Shown here piece after piece: positions 55,024-64,000 of a stretch of DNA of 64,000 nucleotides. The notes beneath the pieces are model-generated. The model was not told where the DNA came from, ran no database searches, and worked only from the letters and a program-made list of their open reading frames with translations. Numbering within the stretch: position 1 is the stretch's first letter; every line of letters begins with the position of its first letter. Source of the stretch: Paraburkholderia sp. CNPSo 3274 (GTDB lineage Bacteria > Pseudomonadota > Gammaproteobacteria > Burkholderiales > Burkholderiaceae); NCBI RefSeq assembly GCF_024206475.1, contig NZ_JAMBPR010000039.1, positions 1 to 64,000 on the forward strand. The letters are read 5' to 3'. The position numbers were made by a program, and so were the translations under genes.

Positions 55024-55227
55024 ATGAAGAAGCTGATGTTGATGTTGACCGCCTTCGGCGTCGCGGCGCTTGCGCAGCCGTCGTTCGCCCAGCCGGCCGC
55101 GCCGGAGCAGGCGAGCCCGGCGACGTCGTATTCGGCGCCCACCGAAAAGCACGTGAAGAAGCCGAAGAAAAAGAAGATGAAGAAGTCGGAGGCTTCCGCT
55201 GCCGAACCGGCGGCCGCCAGCGAGTAA
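55024..55227 (+). CDS. Small secreted lysine-rich protein (67 aa)
   Basis: Signal peptide (KKLMLMLTAFGVAALAQPSFA), then an Ala/Pro segment and the basic run KHVKKPKKKKMKKSE. GGAG lies upstream of ATG 55024 and a strong terminator follows, so it is a free-standing gene. No family was recognised; small basic periplasmic proteins of this kind are common in the genus. Confidence 0.75.
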   Translation: MKKLMLMLTAFGVAALAQPSFAQPAAPEQASPATSYSAPTEKHVKKPKKKKMKKSEASAAEPAAASE

Positions 55228-55245
55228 CGTGAGCCGAAGGTGAAC

Positions 55246-55286
55246 AAAAGCAAAGAGCCCGCGATGTTGCGGGCTCTTTGCTTTTG
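55246..55286. terminator. Strong bidirectional terminator
   Basis: AAAAGCAAAGAGCCCGC and GCGGGCTCTTTGCTTTT around a short loop; T-runs on both sides. Confidence 0.9.
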
Positions 55287-55409
55287 GAATGTCGAATCGG
55301 ACGGGGCAGCCGGAGCTGTCCTCACAGGCTAGCCGCTGCGCGCAATGGAGACAGCGTAATCCCTCGCTCACCGGTCGGTCACGTCACGCAAGGACGTCAA
55401 ACACGGACC

Positions 55410-55736
55410 TCAAATGCCCCACAATACGTCGTTGTCTTCCTTCTTTGCGGCGCGCAGCATATCGAGGAAAGGAAAGGCGCGTTGCGCAAGGCCGACCGGC
55501 AGTTCGTGATGCACGCGGTCATCCTCGCCTTCGTGGAAGTGGCCTTCCTGCTCGTGGCGCTCTTTCTTGTCGGTGGCGATGGCCGCTTCGAGCTTGGTGA
55601 TGGCGGTGTCGAGTTCGTCGTGGGTGATCACGCCGCGCGGGCCGAGCCGCTTGCCGATGATGCCGAGAAGGTATTGTGCGAGGTTCTCCAGCATCGTGAC
55701 GTCGGGCGCCGCGTGACATTTAAAAGTAACCAGCAT
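55410..55736 (-). CDS. DUF1840 protein
   Basis: 108 residues. MLVTFKCHAAPDVTMLENLA, GVITHDELDTAITKLEAAI, LAQRAFPFLDMLRAAKKEDN and the end DVLWGI match DUF1840, a small beta-alpha protein of unknown role restricted to Proteobacteria. Start ATG 55736. Confidence 0.9.
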   Translation of the reverse strand: MLVTFKCHAAPDVTMLENLAQYLLGIIGKRLGPRGVITHDELDTAITKLEAAIATDKKERHEQEGHFHEGEDDRVHHELPVGLAQRAFPFLDMLRAAKKEDNDVLWGI

Positions 55737-56097
55737 GTCTGTTCCCTTTATGATTTTTTGGATCTGCGCGTGACGTTCCGGCCTGCGAAGCCAGACGGGC
55801 CAAGGCGACCCATGTCGCGCTACCTCATTTCACATATTAGCACCTGCTAAAATCCGTCAGGACGGAATTACCCGCAGGGTGCGGCGCCCGGACGTTCTGG
55901 CGTCAGGTACGCCACCACGCCGCCTGCCGCAACGAGGCCGCCCGCGCATTGGCGCATTGCAGGTGGCCCGCCGCGAGGCTGGCGCGCCCTCACCCGTATT
56001 CGGCGGTCGGCGCCGCCAAGCCAGGGGCCATGCCCCGGGTTACGCCCCCAGGCGCCGGCGCCGCATCCCCATTACCCGCACAGGACTTGCAACCAGC
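55737..56097. other. 361-base region between DUF1840 and argS
   Basis: Divergent promoters are expected here. The half near argS is very GC-rich and open in several frames, but without ribosome sites. No RNA gene or riboswitch was recognised. Confidence 0.5.
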
Positions 56098-57882
56098 ATG
56101 CTGCCCGCACAGAAACACACCCTGGAGACCCTGCTCGCGCAAGCCGTAGCCCAGGTGGCGAAGGCCACCGAAGGCGCGAGCGAAGCCGCATTCGACGTGC
56201 CCGCGATCACGCTCGAGCGCCCCAAGGTCGCCGCGCACGGCGACGTCGCCTGCAACGTCGCGATGCAGCTCGCCAAGCCCATGCGCGCGAACCCGCGCCA
56301 GCTCGCCCAGCAGATCGTCGACGCCGTGCTCGCCCAGCCCGAGGCCGCAGGCCTCGTCGAGGCAGCCGAAGTGGCCGGCCCCGGCTTCATCAACCTGCGT
56401 CTGACCGCGAACGCGAAGCGCGCCGTGATCGGCGCCGTGTTCGAGCAGGGCGAGGCATTCGGCCGTTTGCAGCGTGAAGCCGGCAAGCGCGTGCTCGTCG
56501 AGTTCGTCTCGGCGAACCCCACGGGCCCGCTGCACGTGGGCCACGGCCGCCAGGCCGCGCTCGGCGACGCCATCTCGAATGTGCTCGCCTCGCAGGGCTA
56601 TGACGTGCACCGCGAGTTCTACTACAACGACGCGGGCGTGCAGATCGGCAACCTCGCCGTCTCCACCCAGGCGCGCGCGCGCGGCTTCAAGCCCGGCGAC
56701 GCCGAATGGCCCGAGGCTGCCTACAACGGCGAATACATCGCCGACATCGCGCGCGACTACCTCGCGGGCGAAACCGTCGCGGCCAAGGACGGCGAACCCG
56801 TCACGGGCGAGAAAGACCCCGAGAACCTCGAAGCGATCCGCCGCTTTGCCGTGGCCTATCTGCGCCACGAGCAGGATCTCGACCTCCAGGCGTTCGGCGT
56901 GAAGTTCGACCGCTACTACCTCGAGTCGTCGCTGTACACGGAAGGCCGCGTCGAGAAGACCGTCGAGGCGCTGGTCGCTTCGGGCGAAACCTACGAGCAG
57001 GAAGGCGCGCTGTGGCTCAAGACCACCGACTACGGTGACGACAAGGACCGCGTGATGCGCAAGTCCGACGGCACGTACACCTACTTCCTGCCCGATGTGG
57101 CCTACCACGTCACCAAGTGGGAGCGCGGCTTCACGAAGGTCATCAATATCCAGGGCTCCGACCACCACGGCACCATCGCGCGTGTGCGCGCGGGCCTGCA
57201 GGCGCTCGGCATCGGCATTCCGAAGGGCTATCCCGACTACGTGCTCCACAAGATGGTCACGGTGATGCGCGACGGTCAGGAGGTGAAGATCTCCAAGCGC
57301 GCAGGCAGCTACGTGACGGTGCGCGACCTGATCGAATGGTCAGGCGGCGCGAACCCGGGCAGCGAAGTCTCGCCCGACCTGCTCGACGAAGCGACTATCC
57401 GCCGCGGCCGCGACGCTGTGCGCTTTTTCCTCATCTCGCGCAAGGCCGACACCGAATTCGTGTTCGACATCGACCTCGCGCTGAAGGAAAACGACGAAAA
57501 CCCGGTGTACTACGTGCAGTACGCGCATGCGCGCATCTCGTCGATTCTCGGCGACTGGCAGGGCAAGTTCGGCGGCGATCCGGCCGCGCTGCCCAAGGTC
57601 GATCTCGCGCCGCTCGCGAGCGAGCGAGCGCTCGCGCTCATCGCGAAACTGGGCGAATTCCCCGACATGCTCACGCATGCAGCCAGCGAACTCGCGCCGC
57701 ACGCGGTGGCGTTCTACCTGCGCGAACTCGCCGCTGAGTTTCACTCGTTCTACAATGCCGAACGCGTTCTCGTCGACGACGTCGCCGAACGCGACGCCCG
57801 CGTCGCCCTCCTCGCGGCCACGCGCCGGGTGCTCGCGAACGGCCTGGCCGTGATCGGCGTGTCCGCGCCGGAGCGCATGTAA
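56098..57882 (+). CDS. argS: ArgS: arginyl-tRNA synthetase
   Basis: 594 residues. Class I motifs: ANPTGPLHVGHGRQAALGD (HIGH box as HVGH) and VKISKRAGSYVTVRDLIE (KMSKS-like). N-terminal Arg-S domain (KVAAHGDVACNVAMQLAKP) and C-terminal DALR anticodon domain (YYVQYAHARISSIL). Charges tRNA-Arg. ATG 56098 is chosen as the family start; the frame is open back to 55879 with no support. Confidence 0.95.
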   Translation: MLPAQKHTLETLLAQAVAQVAKATEGASEAAFDVPAITLERPKVAAHGDVACNVAMQLAKPMRANPRQLAQQIVDAVLAQPEAAGLVEAAEVAGPGFINLRLTANAKRAVIGAVFEQGEAFGRLQREAGKRVLVEFVSANPTGPLHVGHGRQAALGDAISNVLASQGYDVHREFYYNDAGVQIGNLAVSTQARARGFKPGDAEWPEAAYNGEYIADIARDYLAGETVAAKDGEPVTGEKDPENLEAIRRFAVAYLRHEQDLDLQAFGVKFDRYYLESSLYTEGRVEKTVEALVASGETYEQEGALWLKTTDYGDDKDRVMRKSDGTYTYFLPDVAYHVTKWERGFTKVINIQGSDHHGTIARVRAGLQALGIGIPKGYPDYVLHKMVTVMRDGQEVKISKRAGSYVTVRDLIEWSGGANPGSEVSPDLLDEATIRRGRDAVRFFLISRKADTEFVFDIDLALKENDENPVYYVQYAHARISSILGDWQGKFGGDPAALPKVDLAPLASERALALIAKLGEFPDMLTHAASELAPHAVAFYLRELAAEFHSFYNAERVLVDDVAERDARVALLAATRRVLANGLAVIGVSAPERM

Positions 57883-57979
57883 CGAGACGCGCGAGACCCG
57901 CGCGCAGCAGCTTGTATGGGGCCGCCGCCTCGCGCGGACGGCCATTCCAGGATTCTCTTGTTTGCAGGTGATTCAGACG

Positions 57980-58807
57980 ATGGCAAAACCGCGCCGCACT
58001 ACAAAACAGCAGTCGAAGCAGTCCGGGGGAACCTTTCTCGGCATCGTGCTGGGCCTGATCGTCGGCCTTGCGATCGCGGTGGTGGTGGCTCTCTACATCA
58101 CGCGCGCGCCCACGCCGTTCGTCTCGAAGGTCGCGCCGCCGGCCGCTTCCGACGTCAGCCAGAGCAACGAGCAAGTCGACCCGAACCGCGCGCTGCAGGG
58201 CAAGTCGCCGGGCCAGCCGGTGCCGCAGGCCGCGCAAAGCATGCCGCCCAACACGGCGCCGGGCCAGACCACGAACCAGTCTCAGTCCTCGGGCATGCTC
58301 GAAGAGCCGCAGATCGTCGAAGTGCCGCCCTCGGGTTCGAACAACGCCGCCGCCAATAACAACGGCGTGGCTGTCGCGCCGCAACCGTCGACGGGCGAAA
58401 ACGTCACGAGCGGCACGGCGATCGCGAAGAAGCCGCAGTCGGCCAGCAACTCGACGAGCAACCCGGCGCAGATTCTCGCGAACAACCCGCCGCAGAAGCC
58501 CGCCAACGCGGTGCCGACGCCCCCGGCCGCCAAGCCCGGCAGCACCGCGCCCGCACCGGGCGACGCCAACACCGGTTACTTCCTGCAGGTGGGCGCGTAC
58601 AAGACGTCGGGCGACGCCGAGCAGCAGCGTGCGCGCCTCGCGTTCCAGGGGTTCGAGTCGAAGGTGACGCAGCGCGACGCCGGCGGCGTCACGTACTTTC
58701 GCGTGCGCATCGGTCCGTTCACCAAGTTCGACGATATGAACTCGACGCGTCAGCGCCTGTCCGACGCCGGTATCGATACAGCCGTCATCCGCTTCACGAA
58801 GCAATAA
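57980..58807 (+). CDS. SPOR-domain membrane protein (FtsN-like)
   Basis: 275 residues. Short basic N-terminus, one membrane helix (FLGIVLGLIVGLAIAVVVALY), a long Pro/Gln/Asn-rich linker, and a C-terminal SPOR domain (GYFLQVGAYKTSGDAEQQRA, VTYFRVRIGPF). SPOR domains bind denuded peptidoglycan at the division septum, so a cell-division role is likely. ATG 57980 follows a weak AGGTG; a TTG six codons earlier is possible. It sits 97 bases after argS and before dsbA, an order common in Burkholderiales. Confidence 0.88.
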   Translation: MAKPRRTTKQQSKQSGGTFLGIVLGLIVGLAIAVVVALYITRAPTPFVSKVAPPAASDVSQSNEQVDPNRALQGKSPGQPVPQAAQSMPPNTAPGQTTNQSQSSGMLEEPQIVEVPPSGSNNAAANNNGVAVAPQPSTGENVTSGTAIAKKPQSASNSTSNPAQILANNPPQKPANAVPTPPAAKPGSTAPAPGDANTGYFLQVGAYKTSGDAEQQRARLAFQGFESKVTQRDAGGVTYFRVRIGPFTKFDDMNSTRQRLSDAGIDTAVIRFTKQ

Positions 58808-59013
58808 TCGCCGTCCGCGCCGCGCACCGCGCGCCCGCCCACCGAAGCCATAGCAGTTCAGCGGTATCGAGTGAGGCCGGGCCGCGGCGCGCGGCGCGGA
58901 GTCCGTCAACAAGCAACACCCACGCAGCACCCGCACGCGCCAGCTTCGCGCCAACGGCGTCTTGCGGCAGACAACCGGCCGCCGCCGGTCCAAGAACAGT
59001 GGATTCCTACGCC

Positions 59014-59667
59014 ATGAAACGACTTCTCGGTACGCTTTTTCTCTCGCTTTCGCTGATCGCCGGTGTGGCCCACGCCTCGGCCGAGGCCCCCGTGGCCGGC
59101 AAGGACTACACGGTCCTGAAGGCGCCCCAGGCGCTCGACGTGCCCGCGGGCAAGATCGAAGTGATCGAGTTCTTCTGGTACGGCTGCCCGCACTGCAATG
59201 CGTTCGACCCGTATCTCGAAGCGTGGATCAAGAAGCAGGGCCCGGACGTCGTGTTCAAGCGCGTGCCGGTGGCATTCCGTGACGATTTCATCCCGCACTC
59301 GAAGATGTACTACGCGCTCGACGCGCTCGGCCTCGCCCAGAAGCTCACGCCGGTCGTGTTCCACGAAATCCACGTGAACAAGAACTACCTGCTCACGCCG
59401 GAAGACCAGGCGAAGTTCCTCGCGACGCAAGGCGTCGATCCGAAGAAGTACATGGAAGCGTACAACTCGTTCTCGACGCAGAGCGCGCTGCAGCGTGACA
59501 AGGCCCTGCTCGATGCCTACAAGATCGACGGCGTGCCGACCATCGCCATCCAGGGCAAATACGAAACCGGCCCGGCCATGGTCCAGGGTCCGGAAGACAA
59601 GGCGCTGCCGGGCACGGCCCAGGTGATGGACTTCATCATCTCGCAGATCCGCGCGAAGAAGATGTGA
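59014..59667 (+). CDS. dsbA: DsbA: periplasmic disulfide oxidoreductase
   Basis: 217 residues with a cleavable signal peptide. Active site Cys58-Pro-His-Cys61 in FFWYGCPHCNAF; cis-Pro in DGVPTIAI. It puts disulfide bonds into secreted proteins. Start ATG 59014. It shares direction and spacing with the SPOR gene upstream and the SDR gene 11 bases downstream. Confidence 0.94.
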   Translation: MKRLLGTLFLSLSLIAGVAHASAEAPVAGKDYTVLKAPQALDVPAGKIEVIEFFWYGCPHCNAFDPYLEAWIKKQGPDVVFKRVPVAFRDDFIPHSKMYYALDALGLAQKLTPVVFHEIHVNKNYLLTPEDQAKFLATQGVDPKKYMEAYNSFSTQSALQRDKALLDAYKIDGVPTIAIQGKYETGPAMVQGPEDKALPGTAQVMDFIISQIRAKKM

Positions 59668-59678
59668 GGGACAGCGCC

Positions 59679-60455
59679 ATGCAAGACGCGCCACTGAAGG
59701 TCTTCATCACCGGCGCGTCGAGCGGCATCGGCGCCGCGCTCGCAGCCGTTTACGCGCGGCAGGGCGCCGTCCTCGGGCTCGTCGCGCGCCGCGGCGAGGC
59801 CCTTGCCGGCTTCCGGCAGGCCCACCCCGACCACCCCATCGCCATCTATCCCGCCGACGTGCGCGACGCCGATGCGCTCGCCGCCGCCGCGCGCGACTTC
59901 ATCGCACAGCATGGCATGCCCGACATCGTGATCGCCAACGCGGGCGTGAGCCGGGGCGTGCTGACGGGTGAAGGCGATCTCGCCACGTTCCGCGACGTGA
60001 TGGACACCAACTACTTCGGCATGGTCGCCACCTTCGAGCCGTTCGCATCGGCCATGGCGCTGCATAAGCGCGGCACGCTCGTGGGCATCGCGAGCGTGGC
60101 CGGCGTGCGCGGACTGCCGGGCTCGGGCGCCTACAGCGCCTCGAAGGCGGCGGCGCTCGCCTATCTCGAAGCGCTGCGCGTGGAAATGCGCCCGTTCGGC
60201 GTGCCCGTGGTCACCATCGCACCCGGCTATATCCGCACGCCGATGACGGCCAAGAACCCCTACCGCATGCCCTTCCTGATGGACGCGGACCAGTTCGCCG
60301 CGAAGACCGCGCAAGCGATCGCGCGCGGCACGTCCTTCGCGGTGTTCCCGTGGCCGATGCGTGTGGCCGCCACGATGCTGCGCGCGCTGCCGCGCTGGGT
60401 CTACGACCGCGTGTTCGAAAAGGCGCTGCGCAAGCCGCGCGCGGCGAGCCACTAA
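59679..60455 (+). CDS. Short-chain dehydrogenase/reductase
   Basis: 258 residues. TGASSGIGAALAAVYARQG, NAGVSRGV, and YSASKAAALAYLEALR with the YxxxK pair. C-terminal part with ALPRWVYDRVFEKAL resembles the YbbO-like or estradiol-type SDRs. It follows dsbA by 11 bases and is probably in the same transcript. Substrate unknown. Confidence 0.88.
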   Translation: MQDAPLKVFITGASSGIGAALAAVYARQGAVLGLVARRGEALAGFRQAHPDHPIAIYPADVRDADALAAAARDFIAQHGMPDIVIANAGVSRGVLTGEGDLATFRDVMDTNYFGMVATFEPFASAMALHKRGTLVGIASVAGVRGLPGSGAYSASKAAALAYLEALRVEMRPFGVPVVTIAPGYIRTPMTAKNPYRMPFLMDADQFAAKTAQAIARGTSFAVFPWPMRVAATMLRALPRWVYDRVFEKALRKPRAASH

Positions 60456-60633
60456 GCCGCTCCGGCTCGCCGCACGGCGCCCCCATGCCATATGGGTATG
60501 TGGATTAAATTGTTGTCTCGGCAAATTCCCTTCGATAAGCTTGGCTCGTCCGGGCGCCCTTCATAGCCTTCTCGCCTCTCCTGAATCGAACAAAACGGGG
60601 CGCCGCCCGCCACCGAAGAACCACGGAGATCCC

Positions 60634-62256
60634 ATGCGCTTCACCTCGCCCACCGCGCGCACGCTTGCGTCTGCTTTCGTGCTCGCGACCGTGCTTGGCG
60701 CCGCGTTCGCGGCCACGCCCGCGCTCGCCAAACCGCTGACGGTCTGCACCGAGTCGAGCCCCGATGGCTTCGACGTCGTGCAGTTCAACTCGCTCGTCAC
60801 GACCAACGCGTCCGCCGACGTCATCTTCAATTCGCTCGTGGCTTATGACGAAGCGCAAAAGAAGGTCGTGCCCGCGCTCGCGGACAAGTGGGAAGTGAGC
60901 GCCGACGGCCTGACCTATACGTTCCATTTGCGGCCCGACGTGGCGTTCCAGACGACCGAATGGTTCAAGCCCACGCGCACGCTCAACGCCGACGACGTGG
61001 TCTTCACGTTCGATCGCATGCTCGACGCGAACAATCCGTGGCACAAGGTGGCTGGCGCGAGCGGCTTCCCGCATGCACAGTCGATGGGCCTCGTGAAGCT
61101 CGTGAAGTCGGTCACGAAGGTCGATGCGAACACGGTGAAGTTCGAGCTCAACGAGCCGAACGCCACGTTCCTCTCGATCCTCACGATGGGCTTCGCGTCG
61201 ATCTATTCCTCCGAGTACGCCGACCAGTTGCTCAAGGCCGGCAAGCAGGTCGACCTCAACGCGAAGCCGGTGGGCACGGGCCCGTTCGTACTCAAGAGCT
61301 ACACGAAGGACGCGGTGATCCGCTACGACCTGAACCCGACCTACTGGGGGCCGAAGCCGAAGGTGGACCGCCTGATCTACGCGATCACGCCCGACGCCGC
61401 CGTGCGCGCGCAGAAGGTGAAGGCCGGCGAATGTCAGATCGCGCTTTCGCCCAAGCCCCAGGACGTGGCCGCGGCGAAGGACGACAAGTCGCTCAAGGTG
61501 GTGGAAACGCCCGCGTTCATGACGGCGTTCGTCGCGCTCAACACGCAGAAGAAGCCGCTCGACAACCAGAAGGTGCGCCAGGCGCTGAACATGGCGTTCG
61601 ACCGCACGACGTACCTGAAGGCGATTTTCGACAACACCGCCACGCCCGCGGCGAACCCCTGGCCGCCCATCACCTGGGGCTACGACAAGTCGATCCAGCC
61701 GTATCCGTATGACCCGGCGAAGGCAAAGCAATTGCTCGCAGATGCGGGCTTCCCAAACGGCTTCGCGACGACGATCTGGGTGCGTCCGAACGGCAGCGTG
61801 CTGAACCCGAACCCGCGCGCGGGCGCGGAGCTTTTGCAGGCCGATTTCGCGAAGATCGGCGTGAAGGCCGAGATCAAGGTGATCGAGTGGGGCGAGTTGA
61901 TCAAGCAGGCGAAGCAAGGCCAGCACGACACGCTCTTCATGGGCTGGGCCGGCGACAACGGCGACCCCGACAACTATCTCTCGCCGCTCTTTAGCTGCAA
62001 TGCGGTGCAGTCGGGCATCAACTTCGCGCGCTTTTGCGATCCGCAGCTCGACAAGCTGATCGCCGACGGCAAGGCCACCGCCGACCAGGCCAAGCGCGTG
62101 AAGCTCTATGAAGCCGCCCAACAGATCATCCACGACCAGGCGCTGTGGATTCCGCTCGGCTACCCGACCGCCGCCGCCATCACGCGCACGAACGTGAGCG
62201 GCTATCAGGTGAGCCCGTTCGGACGCCAGAACTTCGCGAGCGTCGCGGTGCAGTGA
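60634..62256 (+). CDS. dppA: Dipeptide/peptide ABC transporter solute-binding protein (DppA-like)
   Basis: 540 residues with a signal peptide ending TPALAKP. Type-2 periplasmic binding protein of the SBP_bac_5 family: LTVCTESSPDGFDVVQFNS, LADKWEVSADGLTYTFHLR, PVGTGPFVLKSY and GWAGDNGDPDNYLSPLFSC, closest to DppA. Permease and ATPase genes are not in the window and may follow elsewhere. GGAG lies upstream of ATG 60634. Confidence 0.9.
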   Translation: MRFTSPTARTLASAFVLATVLGAAFAATPALAKPLTVCTESSPDGFDVVQFNSLVTTNASADVIFNSLVAYDEAQKKVVPALADKWEVSADGLTYTFHLRPDVAFQTTEWFKPTRTLNADDVVFTFDRMLDANNPWHKVAGASGFPHAQSMGLVKLVKSVTKVDANTVKFELNEPNATFLSILTMGFASIYSSEYADQLLKAGKQVDLNAKPVGTGPFVLKSYTKDAVIRYDLNPTYWGPKPKVDRLIYAITPDAAVRAQKVKAGECQIALSPKPQDVAAAKDDKSLKVVETPAFMTAFVALNTQKKPLDNQKVRQALNMAFDRTTYLKAIFDNTATPAANPWPPITWGYDKSIQPYPYDPAKAKQLLADAGFPNGFATTIWVRPNGSVLNPNPRAGAELLQADFAKIGVKAEIKVIEWGELIKQAKQGQHDTLFMGWAGDNGDPDNYLSPLFSCNAVQSGINFARFCDPQLDKLIADGKATADQAKRVKLYEAAQQIIHDQALWIPLGYPTAAAITRTNVSGYQVSPFGRQNFASVAVQ

Positions 62257-62497
62257 CGGCAGGAGCATGCCGGGCGTTCGCGCCCGGCGCGCCGATTACC
62301 AACCTGCCCCGACGATCACGAATTGAAACACGCCCGCCTGCGCCAAACATGCGGGAAGCCCGCCGCAGGCGGGCGAGCGCCCTTTCCTCCCATTACCGCC
62401 CGTAAAATTCGCGCGCAGTTTGTTGCAGTTTGGTAACTCAAGCCGGCGAGCGCCTGGCTACATTGAAGCCATCGAATCTTCAACCGAAAGGCTCAAA

Positions 62498-62803
62498 ATG
62501 AAAACCAAACTCTTTGCCGCGCTGGGTGCTGGAGCGCTCGTCCTGGCCGCCTCGCAAACCGCGATGGCCGGTGTGGTAGTCGGCCTGAACGTCGGCGTGC
62601 CCGCTCCGGTTTATGTTGCACCCGCACCGATGTATGTCGCGCCGCAGCCCGTTTATGTCGCGCCGCGTCCGGTCTACGTCGCGCCGCCCGTGCGCGTTGC
62701 CTACGCGCCGGCTGTCGTGATCGGTTGGCACGGCGACCGCTACTGGGACGGCCACCGCTGGTACGGCCGCAACGAATGGCATGGCCGTCGCGGCTGGTAC
62801 TAA
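62498..62803 (+). CDS. Secreted VYVAP-repeat protein with C-terminal His/Arg/Trp region
   Basis: 101 residues. Signal peptide (KTKLFAALGAGALVLAASQ, cleaved near AMAG), then PVYVAP-type repeats at least four times, and a C-terminal GWHGDRYWDGHRWYGRNEW. Small envelope proteins with YWDGHRWY-like ends are common in Burkholderia; function unknown. A terminator follows 20 bases after the stop. Confidence 0.8.
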   Translation: MKTKLFAALGAGALVLAASQTAMAGVVVGLNVGVPAPVYVAPAPMYVAPQPVYVAPRPVYVAPPVRVAYAPAVVIGWHGDRYWDGHRWYGRNEWHGRRGWY

Positions 62804-62823
62804 ACCCGCAGCCTGAAATGCAG

Positions 62824-62855
62824 AGCGCCTCGCAAATTGCGAGGCGCTTTTTTTA
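62824..62855 (+). terminator. Terminator after the VYVAP-repeat gene
   Basis: AGCGCCTCGCAA/TTGCGAGGCGCT stem followed by seven T. Confidence 0.9.
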
Positions 62856-62881
62856 CGCGATGTCGTTACATCGCGCCCGGA

Positions 62882-63901
62882 TTACTTGCGGTCCGCGACG
62901 ATCTGATCGAACGTGCCGCCATCGGCGAAATGCGTAGCCTGCGCACTTTGCCAGCTGCCAAACACCTGCTCGACCGTGAAGGTCTTGATCGGCTTGAACT
63001 CGTTTGCGTGCTTCGCGAGCACCGCGGCATCGCGCGGACGCAGATGGTGCTGCGCGATGATCTCTTGCGCGGCGGGCGAATACAGATAGTCGAGATACGC
63101 CTGCGCGGTCTTGCGCGTGCCGCGCTTGTCCACGACCTTGTCGACGATCGTCACCGGCGGCTCCGCCAGCAGACTCACCGAGGGATAGACTGCTTCGAAG
63201 TCCTTCGCACCCACGCCCGTATCGATGAGCGCCACTTCGTTTTCGAAGGTCACAAGGACGTCGCCAATGCCGCGCTGCGTGAACGTCGTCGTGGCGCCCC
63301 GGCCGCCCGCGTCCAGCACGGGCACGTTCTTCAGGAGCGCGCGTTCGAAGTCGAGCGCCTGGGCGTCGCTCGCGCCCTGCTGCTTGCGGTAGCCCCACGC
63401 GGCCAGATAGGCGTAGCGTCCATTGCCCGACGTCTTCGGGTTGGCGATCACGACCTGCACGCCAGGCTTGGCGAGATCGTCCCAGTCCTTGATGTGTTTG
63501 GGGTTGCCCTTGCGCACGAGGAACACCATCGTCGTCGTGTAGGGCGCGCTCGCGTCGGGCAGGCGCGTGCGCCAGTTAGCGGGCACAAGATGCCCCTGCT
63601 GCGCGAGCAGGTCGATGTCGTTGGGCTGGTTCATCGTCACGACATCGGCTTGCAGGCCTTGCAGTACCGAGAGCGCCTGCGCGCTCGAAGCGCCGTGCGA
63701 CTGCTTGATCGACAGGGTCTCGCCGGTCTTCTTCTGATAGTCGGCGATGAAGCTCGCGTTGATGTCCTTGTACAGCTCGCGCGTCACGTCGTATGAGACG
63801 TTGAGGAGCGACGTTTCGGCGTGCGCCGCCGCCGCGCCAAAGGTGTTGATGGCGATGATGCCCGCGCCAAGCCAGCGCGCCGTGCGTCCCAAACCTGCCA
63901 T
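62882..63901 (-). CDS. sbp: Sulfate/thiosulfate ABC transporter solute-binding protein
   Basis: 339 residues from ATG 63901. Signal peptide, then TSLLNVSYDVTRELYKDINA, KQSHGASSAQALSVLQGLQA and NPKTSGNGRYAYLAAW, all hallmarks of Sbp/CysP. Binds sulfate in the periplasm for the CysTWA permease, whose genes would follow left-to-right outside or elsewhere. The frame is open to 63991 with no signal-peptide character. Confidence 0.93.
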   Translation of the reverse strand: MAGLGRTARWLGAGIIAINTFGAAAAHAETSLLNVSYDVTRELYKDINASFIADYQKKTGETLSIKQSHGASSAQALSVLQGLQADVVTMNQPNDIDLLAQQGHLVPANWRTRLPDASAPYTTTMVFLVRKGNPKHIKDWDDLAKPGVQVVIANPKTSGNGRYAYLAAWGYRKQQGASDAQALDFERALLKNVPVLDAGGRGATTTFTQRGIGDVLVTFENEVALIDTGVGAKDFEAVYPSVSLLAEPPVTIVDKVVDKRGTRKTAQAYLDYLYSPAAQEIIAQHHLRPRDAAVLAKHANEFKPIKTFTVEQVFGSWQSAQATHFADGGTFDQIVADRK

Positions 63902-64000
63902 GGTGATCCCCGTCTGTCGTTGAAAGGCGTTTCGGCACGCATGATTTTCGTAAGCAGGCCGAACGCTCGATTCTAGCGAGCCGGGGCGCACGGCTTATAC

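Overview
The window looks like chromosome 1 of a high-GC betaproteobacterium of the Burkholderia/Paraburkholderia group. The evidence is gene content and order: lipA-lipB, DUF2917-lysR, a ybeD-dat-dacC block, a metH split in two, phaM, DUF3567 and DUF1840 genes, birA-coaX and dctA-dctB-dctD. It falls into two unlike halves. Coordinates, start sites and motif positions were counted by hand from the sequence; family names come from recognising motifs, not from any search.

Bases 1 to about 16,240 are accessory DNA. The left edge carries a piece of an IS66-type element that abuts a SnoaL-like gene lacking its first half. An alpha/beta hydrolase, a short-chain dehydrogenase and an MFS exporter follow, then one long gene that joins the two ergothioneine enzymes EgtB and EgtD. 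From 6.4 to 10.35 kb, ten small genes lie on the minus strand, several overlapping by start/stop codons. They include a Cys-based phosphatase, two proteins with MbcA/ParS-type antitoxin domains and two related zinc-finger proteins. A perfect 24-bp palindrome separates this array from a divergent Xre regulator. Next comes a four-gene type II CBASS anti-phage operon (CD-NTase, Cap2, Cap3, Cap4). The accessory DNA ends inside comM: only the 3' third of that gene remains, from 16,241, so the CBASS operon lies next to the right junction of an island inserted in comM. The left junction is outside the window.

Bases 16,240 to 64,000 are core genome. In order they hold: a lipoprotein and a TlpA-like thioredoxin; dctD-dctB-dctA with a sigma-54 promoter and upstream palindrome in front of dctA; lipoate synthesis (lipB-lipA); DUF2917/LysR; ybeD-dat-dacC; a hydrolase, a ferredoxin and a VanZ protein; an Mla/Mce-type lipid transport operon (permease, ATPase, MCE protein, lipoprotein); birA-coaX and a small membrane protein; rfaE2; a diiron ferritin-like protein; a patatin; phaM; an enoyl-CoA hydratase, a branched-chain-type solute-binding protein and a fumarylacetoacetate hydrolase divergent from an IclR regulator; a DUF3108 envelope protein; a hydrolase; the split metH; argS with a SPOR protein, dsbA and an SDR; a dipeptide-type and a sulfate-type periplasmic binding protein.

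The most notable items are the comM-inserted island with its CBASS operon, the EgtB-EgtD fusion, the unexplained small-gene array with orphan antitoxin-type domains, and a cruciform-forming sequence close to the comM junction. No tRNA, rRNA or CRISPR array was seen.
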